Positions 15,101 through 18,654 of a stretch of 18,654 nucleotides of DNA are shown here, one piece after another (the stretch's first letter is position 1; every line of letters starts with the position of its first letter). Made by a program: the position numbers and the translations under genes. This DNA comes from Bacteroidales bacterium UBA4318 (lineage in GTDB: Bacteria; Bacteroidota; Bacteroidia; Bacteroidales; UBA932), in assembly GCA_002393895.1 (NCBI GenBank), contig DGUE01000141.1, forward strand, positions 1 to 18,654. Reading direction: 5' to 3'. Below the pieces are notes generated by a model, which saw only the letters and a program-made list of their open reading frames with translations, made no database searches and was not told the DNA's origin.

Positions 15101-17492
15101 CAACACATTCTACAAGGTGGCCACCAACTCCTCCAGCAAGGACAACAATGGTATCTTCCACATCCGCAGCGCTGCGGGCGCGGGCCTGAACGAGTATCGT
15201 GTGGAGAACAACTTCTTCTACTCCATCCTCATCGACACCGAGCCTTCCAACGCCGCTGGATTCCCGAAACTCCGCAGCAAGAGTGGTATTACTCCTTACA
15301 CCGTAGCCAACAACTACTTCTACAACTGCGAAGATCGTGAAGGCAAGGAAGCCTATTCCTTCTGGGCTAACATGACCAAGGAAGAAGGTACCGCCGGCGG
15401 TGGTGCAATACTGCCCGCAGATCCTTGCAAGGATGCCGCCAACGGCGACTTCACCCTCACGAACGGTGTGATGATGAACGCAGGCGTGGGCGATCCTCGC
15501 TGGAACATCATGGCAGGCAGCACTCCGAGTTCCGAGATCACTGTGAACGATGCCGACGGCCTCCTCACCGCCATCTCAGCGGGCAAAAAGGTCATCACCC
15601 TCGCTGACGGAACCTATGACCTGACCGCAGCTGCTACCGTGCTCAACGCTCCTCTCACCCTCACCGGTGGCAAGGGCGCTATCGTGCAGGGCAAGTTCGA
15701 ACTCGGCGCAGGCGCGACTTCCTTCACCGTGAAGGGCATCACCATCGATGGCAACAACGCTCTCGACAATGCATTCTATGTGCAGGACGGTGCTGCAGTG
15801 TCTTCCTTCACTCTCTCCGGAGTGGATGTCAAGAACTTCAAGAACCGTCTGTTCTATCAGGATAAGGAAAGCTCGACGGTGGGCAGCCTCGTCATCGACG
15901 GAGCCCTGATTACCGGCATGGGCACCAGCGGCGACTTCATCGATGTCCGCAAGGGCGGCCTCACCGCGGTCAAGGTGGTTAACAGCACCTTCGCCAACGG
16001 CATACGCACCTTCGCCCGTATCGATGCAGCGGTCGTCTGTAGCTCCATCCTGGTGCAGAACAATACCTTCTACAACCTCTGCTCCGTGGACAGTAAGGAC
16101 AACAACGGTATCTTCCACGTTCGCAGCACCTCCGTCACCGACGCAAAGCAGGTTGTCGTGAAAGACAACCTCTTCGCAGCCATGAAGAAGACTGCTGACA
16201 CTCCTTCCAATGCCCAGGGCTTCCCGAAACTTGTCAGCAAGGCTTCTTCAACCATCTTCGTTCCTGTCTTCAGCCACAACTACTTCTATGATGTGGTAAC
16301 CACCGAGAACAACCTCGACACCGAATACAGCTGGTGGGCATATTCCGCACAGGATGTGGCTACCGCCGGATACGGTGTGGTGCTCACTGCAGATGTGTTC
16401 AAGGATGCCGCCGCCGGCGACTTCACCATCGTCCACGACCTCGTGGCGAGCGAGAAGGTGGGTGATCCCCGCTGGATCAAGAGCGCCGCTCCCGCAGGAG
16501 CCGCATTCAACGTGAATAACGTCGAGGAACTTGTGACCGCTATCACCGCCGGCAAGGACGTTATCGCCCTCGCGGCAGGCACTTACGACCTCACTAAGGT
16601 GGACGGTGCATCCTCCGGTGTCGTGACCCTGAGCAAGGGCGTGACCTTGAAGGGCGTGGCCAAGAACGGTATCAAGCCCGAGGTTATCGGCGGCATCAAG
16701 CTCGCCGCAACGGAAGGTAATTTCGTGCTCGAGAACCTCCGCATGAACGGTGTCTACGACAACGCAGGCAGCGAGGCCACGGTCGGCAACATGATCGACA
16801 TCGACGCCTCTTCTGTCCTGGGTGCGATGACCCTTAAGGATTGCGAAATCTACGGATACTCCAACCGTCTCATCTCCGGATCGGGTGAGTCTTCCATGGG
16901 ACCTCTCACCATCACCGGACTGCTCGTGCACGATTTCGGCACCAGCGGAGACTTCATCGACTTCCGCAAGGGCGCGGTGTCCAGCGTGAAGATCAACAAC
17001 AGCACCTTCTACAACGGCATCCGCACCTTCCTGCGTATGGATGCAGGCGTAAAGGTGGGCGCAGTCACAGTAGAAAACAACACCTTCTACAACCTCTGCT
17101 CCGTGGATAGCAAGGATAACAATGGTATCATGCACGTGCGTGCCACTACCGGTGTTGCTCCCGCATCACTCAGCGCGGCCGCCCGCCGCATACTCGTGAG
17201 AAAGAACATCTTCGCGGCCATGAAGAAGGCAGTGGATGCTCCCACGCAGTCCAACGGCTTCCCGAAGCTGGTCAGCAAGACCTCCGAGACCATCAAGCAT
17301 CCTTACATCACCGACAACATCTTCTTCGACATCGAAGCTACCGGCACCTACAGTTGGTGGAACACCATGGCAGAGGAAGACATCACCGCGGCTGGTACCG
17401 TGCTCGACGAGACTCCTTTCGCAGGAGATCCCACTACGGGCAAGTTCACCGTCAAGGCTGCATATAAGGGTTATGGCGATAGTCGCTGGTAA
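12102..17492 (+). CDS. Giant lipoprotein with four tandem DUF4957/DUF5123-like beta-helix modules
   Basis: This 1796-residue protein is the probable surface glycan-binding partner of the SusCD pair. It has a lipoprotein signal (lipobox A-V-A-C, Cys22) and two FN3-like domains (about 38-128 and 130-224). Module 1 (227-551) is followed by an unassigned beta-rich region (552-715) and another FN3-like domain (about 717-812). Modules 2 (816-1137), 3 (1144-1461) and 4 (1467-1796) then follow almost directly. The modules look like the DUF4957/DUF5123 pectate-lyase-like repeats of Bacteroidota. Each ends in V-G-x-P-x-W or the variant Y-G-D-S-R-W and contains a D-x-R motif and an R-T-F-x-R-x-D motif. 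Proteins of this kind that I recall have one module and about 500-600 residues. The position right after susD suits a surface glycan-binding protein, but a lyase-like activity is not excluded. Modules 3 and 4 are very similar even in DNA. The family call is from memory of the motifs. Confidence 0.85.
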   Translation: MKYKNIIRFTVASILMLGAVACATDQFEEISEIKLSRCLEPTNLSAKVNSSLGDVVTFSWDVAKGVDNYILTVYTDADLTAQYLTENLDPSQVPYQKKLEADKTYWFTVQATADGKKDSKVAAYDKSIKTYAVKDNLYLKVTARTANSISLAWSKDVADFGDVTHVEYAVTGSEETSKYDLTAEDKAAATATITGLAASKEYTVSLFYLSASRGQVDAWTTPDVTGFTEVSTLAALQNAVLTEDAQIVLKMAGSPYDIEAIDLSKGVTIVGEETADGTKPVLTGELHIADTWDGSDLYFEGVEFNGAPTATSPSGFGFAIQNKNGGAVADKNIGNITYKNCVICNYSKGLIYEWGKAMKLGEVTYDSCDIHDINSDGTGGGDVFDIRNATTIAKLSFVGNTIWQGMRTFIRIDAGTIDAFVFENNTLQNLSFVDNTNNAGIFGFQIVPGSFSFKNNLFLNMTGKAVLASSNAKYTPASGMTLTASNNWFYNLPKDDAGALTYFTDNFTMAQANGTILATDPCYNAPGGYYNIVADSEIAGKEVGAPKWWTPYVEEPEDLTQGVITEAHTWDLGNARDFSGTIKKQMVRDGLLVSASESCPIEAADGTLKFTVPTVTDRNKVPSDGYLAFKVNAPGSVVIRAAGSAASHVIVATRPVAGGDLIVKGGVSPVADAPAPQKILISDITEESWVYIYSSGEIAVAQLAWSKDVSLVNTALPAPSPKATPSSFTAGEATDIKISWEAVTNAASYSVVFSGKTYAVDGLEYTIEGKTTSMLDAGSYEVSVFANPSDKDIYNTQSEAGIAAFAVLPKGGGEESTEFIVASVDDLLAAIAAGKDFITLKYSDTPYVLADPLTLVAPLHLSGQTSGDKKTAITASITLSGEIDGSVVFRNLDFVGSGASLLIEDKTTAAPVADTVAIYDSNIHGIKALYDNSGKAVSNVQYVIFKGNLITDSSAGADFIDMRTGASHNFVFENNTVANSCRTFVRTDAAHEMNSAVIRNNTFYKVATNSSSKDNNGIFHIRSAAGAGLNEYRVENNFFYSILIDTEPSNAAGFPKLRSKSGITPYTVANNYFYNCEDREGKEAYSFWANMTKEEGTAGGGAILPADPCKDAANGDFTLTNGVMMNAGVGDPRWNIMAGSTPSSEITVNDADGLLTAISAGKKVITLADGTYDLTAAATVLNAPLTLTGGKGAIVQGKFELGAGATSFTVKGITIDGNNALDNAFYVQDGAAVSSFTLSGVDVKNFKNRLFYQDKESSTVGSLVIDGALITGMGTSGDFIDVRKGGLTAVKVVNSTFANGIRTFARIDAAVVCSSILVQNNTFYNLCSVDSKDNNGIFHVRSTSVTDAKQVVVKDNLFAAMKKTADTPSNAQGFPKLVSKASSTIFVPVFSHNYFYDVVTTENNLDTEYSWWAYSAQDVATAGYGVVLTADVFKDAAAGDFTIVHDLVASEKVGDPRWIKSAAPAGAAFNVNNVEELVTAITAGKDVIALAAGTYDLTKVDGASSGVVTLSKGVTLKGVAKNGIKPEVIGGIKLAATEGNFVLENLRMNGVYDNAGSEATVGNMIDIDASSVLGAMTLKDCEIYGYSNRLISGSGESSMGPLTITGLLVHDFGTSGDFIDFRKGAVSSVKINNSTFYNGIRTFLRMDAGVKVGAVTVENNTFYNLCSVDSKDNNGIMHVRATTGVAPASLSAAARRILVRKNIFAAMKKAVDAPTQSNGFPKLVSKTSETIKHPYITDNIFFDIEATGTYSWWNTMAEEDITAAGTVLDETPFAGDPTTGKFTVKAAYKGYGDSRW
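12780..13754 (+). repeat. Beta-helix module 1 of the giant lipoprotein (divergent)
   Basis: Residues 227-551. It has F-D-I-R at 384-387 and M-R-T-F-I-R-I-D at 406-413, and ends V-G-A-P-K-W-W. It departs from the others: the D-N-N-G-I-x-H-x-R stretch is replaced by N-N-A-G-I-F-G-F-Q, losing the histidine and arginine, and the G-F-P-K-L motif is absent. It is also separated from module 2 by about 265 residues. Confidence 0.7.
14547..15512 (+). repeat. Beta-helix module 2 of the giant lipoprotein
   Basis: Residues 816-1137. It carries D-F-I-D-M-R at 958-963 and C-R-T-F-V-R-T-D at 981-988, then K-D-N-N-G-I-F-H-I-R, G-F-P-K-L-R-S-K and the terminal V-G-D-P-R-W at 1129-1134. It is followed by a short linker of about six residues to module 3. 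Confidence 0.75.
15531..16484 (+). repeat. Beta-helix module 3 of the giant lipoprotein
   Basis: Residues 1144-1461. It carries D-F-I-D-V-R at 1278-1283 and I-R-T-F-A-R-I-D at 1301-1308, then C-S-V-D-S-K-D-N-N-G-I-F-H-V-R, G-F-P-K-L-V-S-K and V-G-D-P-R-W at 1453-1458. It shares a 26-bp identical DNA run with module 4 (16065-16090 and 17082-17107). Confidence 0.78.
16500..17489 (+). repeat. Beta-helix module 4 of the giant lipoprotein
   Basis: Residues 1467-1796. It carries D-F-I-D-F-R at 1617-1622 and I-R-T-F-L-R-M-D at 1640-1647, then the same C-S-V-D-S-K-D-N-N-G-I run as module 3, G-F-P-K-L-V-S-K, and ends exactly at the protein C-terminus with Y-G-D-S-R-W. The clean ending shows the module is a complete structural unit. 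Confidence 0.78.
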
Positions 17493-17501
17493 TAAAAGGA
17501 T

Positions 17502-18654
17502 ATGAAAGAATTCATCAACAAAGACTTCATGCTCACAACAGGCGTTGCCCGTGAACTCTATCACGGGCACGCCGAGGGCATGCCCATCATAGATTACCAT
17601 TGCCATCTCGTGCCCCAGCAGATCGCAGAGAATATCCAATTCCGCGACATTACCCAGCTGTGGCTGGTGGACGGCCACTACGGCGACCATTACAAATGGC
17701 GCGCGATGCGTGGAAACGGCGTGAGCGAAGAGTATCTCACCGGAGGCACCAAGAGCTCCTGGGAGACCTTCGAAAAGTGGGCTGAGACCGTTCCTTACCT
17801 GATGAGGAACCCCCTCTACCACTGGACTCACCTCGAACTCAGCCGCGTGTTCGGCATCGACAAGATACTCAGCCCCAAGACCGCCCGCGAGATTTACGAA
17901 GAGTGCAATGCCAAGCTCGCCACGGAGGAATTCCGCGGCCAGGCCCTCATCCGCAAGTTCGGAGTGAAGGTGGTATGCACCACCGACGATCCCGCCGACG
18001 ACCTCCGCTGGCATCGTGAGATTGCCGAGCATCCCTTCGGCACCAAGGTGCTGCCCGCTTGGCGTCCGGACAAGGCAATGGCAATCGAGGATCCCAAGTC
18101 ATACAAGGAATACCTGAAGAAACTTGGCGAGGCCGCCGATAAGGAAATAGATTCCTACGCAGACCTCATCGAGGCCCTGCAGAAGAGGCACGATTTCTTT
18201 GCCGCCAACGGCTGCAAGCTCTCCGACCACGGCCTGGAGACCTTCTATGCCGCCGACTACAAGCAGATCGAAATCGAGGCCATCTTCAAGATGGTGCTCC
18301 TCGGAAAGCGCCCTTCGGAGGGAGAGCTTCTGAAGTTCCGCAGCGCCTTCCTGCACGATATGGCCGTCATGGACGCAGAGTCCGGCTGGGCACAGCAGTT
18401 CCACGTTGGTGCCATCCGCAACAACAACAGCAAGATGTTCAACCTGGTAGGCCCCGACACCGGTTTCGATGCCATCCACGACCTGCCCACCGCAGCCGCC
18501 GGCCACAAGTTCTTCGACCGTCTGGCATCCGAGGACAAGCTTGCCAAGACCATCCTCTACTGCCTCAATCCCAAGGATAACGAGGTGATGACGGTGATGG
18601 CCTACACCTTCAACGACGGCTCGTTCCCCGGCAAGATGCAGTTCGGTTCCGGCT
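17502..18654 (+). CDS. uxaC: UxaC uronate isomerase (3' partial)
   Basis: This is the first 384 codons of glucuronate/galacturonate isomerase, which converts D-galacturonate to D-tagaturonate (and D-glucuronate to D-fructuronate) in the cytoplasm. There is no signal peptide. The start ATG follows the previous stop by 9 bp. Family motifs are Y-H-C-H-L with the metal-binding pair His33/His35, C-T-T-D-D-P near 160, S-D-H-G-L near 242, W-A-Q-Q-F-H followed by G-A-I-R-N-N-N near 297-310, G-P-D-T-G-F near 318, and F-G-S-G just before the window end. The frame stays open to the last base, so about 85 or more residues of the usual roughly 470 lie beyond the window. Its place behind susC and susD supports galacturonate as the sugar taken up by this system. 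Confidence 0.96.
   Translation, partial: MKEFINKDFMLTTGVARELYHGHAEGMPIIDYHCHLVPQQIAENIQFRDITQLWLVDGHYGDHYKWRAMRGNGVSEEYLTGGTKSSWETFEKWAETVPYLMRNPLYHWTHLELSRVFGIDKILSPKTAREIYEECNAKLATEEFRGQALIRKFGVKVVCTTDDPADDLRWHREIAEHPFGTKVLPAWRPDKAMAIEDPKSYKEYLKKLGEAADKEIDSYADLIEALQKRHDFFAANGCKLSDHGLETFYAADYKQIEIEAIFKMVLLGKRPSEGELLKFRSAFLHDMAVMDAESGWAQQFHVGAIRNNNSKMFNLVGPDTGFDAIHDLPTAAAGHKFFDRLASEDKLAKTILYCLNPKDNEVMTVMAYTFNDGSFPGKMQFGSG

Noticed and set aside
17562..17571. CACGGGCACG in uxaC, resembling part of the 20-bp element
   Set aside because: Only 10 bases match, the palindromic core is absent, and the bases encode the conserved Y-H-G-H-A stretch near the UxaC N-terminus.
1..18654. tRNA, rRNA, CRISPR array, insertion sequence or integrase
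   Set aside because: None seen. The only gaps above 20 bp are 744-834 and 6948-7045, both explained as promoter regions.

Overview
The window reads as part of a pectin (homogalacturonan) utilisation locus of a gut- or rumen-type Bacteroidales bacterium. The evidence is an adjacent SusC/SusD pair, Bacteroidota-type -7 promoter boxes (TAnnTTTG), several lipoprotein signal peptides on the enzymes, and a set of carbohydrate-active enzymes that all act on galacturonan. The DNA is GC-rich with strong C preference at third codon positions. The genus cannot be fixed from the sequence alone; a high-GC lineage such as Alistipes/RC9/Cryptobacteroides-like taxa is only a guess. All nine real genes lie on the + strand, and no gap without a gene exceeds 100 bp.

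Layout. (1) 1-743: the 3' part of a CE15-like (or related methylesterase) alpha/beta-hydrolase that ends an upstream operon. (2) 744-834: a 91-bp promoter region. (3) 835-6947: an overlapping four-gene enzyme operon of GH28 polygalacturonase lipoprotein, CE12-CE8 fused esterase, GH105 unsaturated galacturonyl hydrolase lipoprotein and FN3-PL1 pectate lyase lipoprotein. (4) 6948-7045: a second promoter region. (5) 7046 to the window end: an uptake and catabolism operon of SusC-like TonB-dependent transporter, SusD-like lipoprotein, a 1796-residue lipoprotein with four tandem beta-helix modules, and uxaC (uronate isomerase, cut by the window edge).

How the genes probably work together (inference from family knowledge): the CE12 and CE8 domains strip acetyl and methyl groups, PL1 cleaves the demethylated backbone by beta-elimination, GH28 hydrolyses galacturonan, GH105 removes the unsaturated end sugar, SusC/SusD import oligogalacturonides with the large beta-helix lipoprotein as likely surface partner, and UxaC sends the freed galacturonate into the tagaturonate branch of cytoplasmic metabolism.

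Most notable points. A 20-bp element occurs as perfect reverse complements at 761-780 and 6961-6980, immediately upstream of the -7 boxes of both operons and covering the place where a -33 box would lie. A 17/20 match lies inside the PL1 gene at 6029-6048. This looks like a locus-specific regulatory site whose protein is not in the window. The four-module lipoprotein at 12102-17492 is the best candidate for an undescribed component: each module carries a D-x-R motif followed 21-22 residues later by R-T-F-x-R-x-D, as if stacked on adjacent helix rungs.
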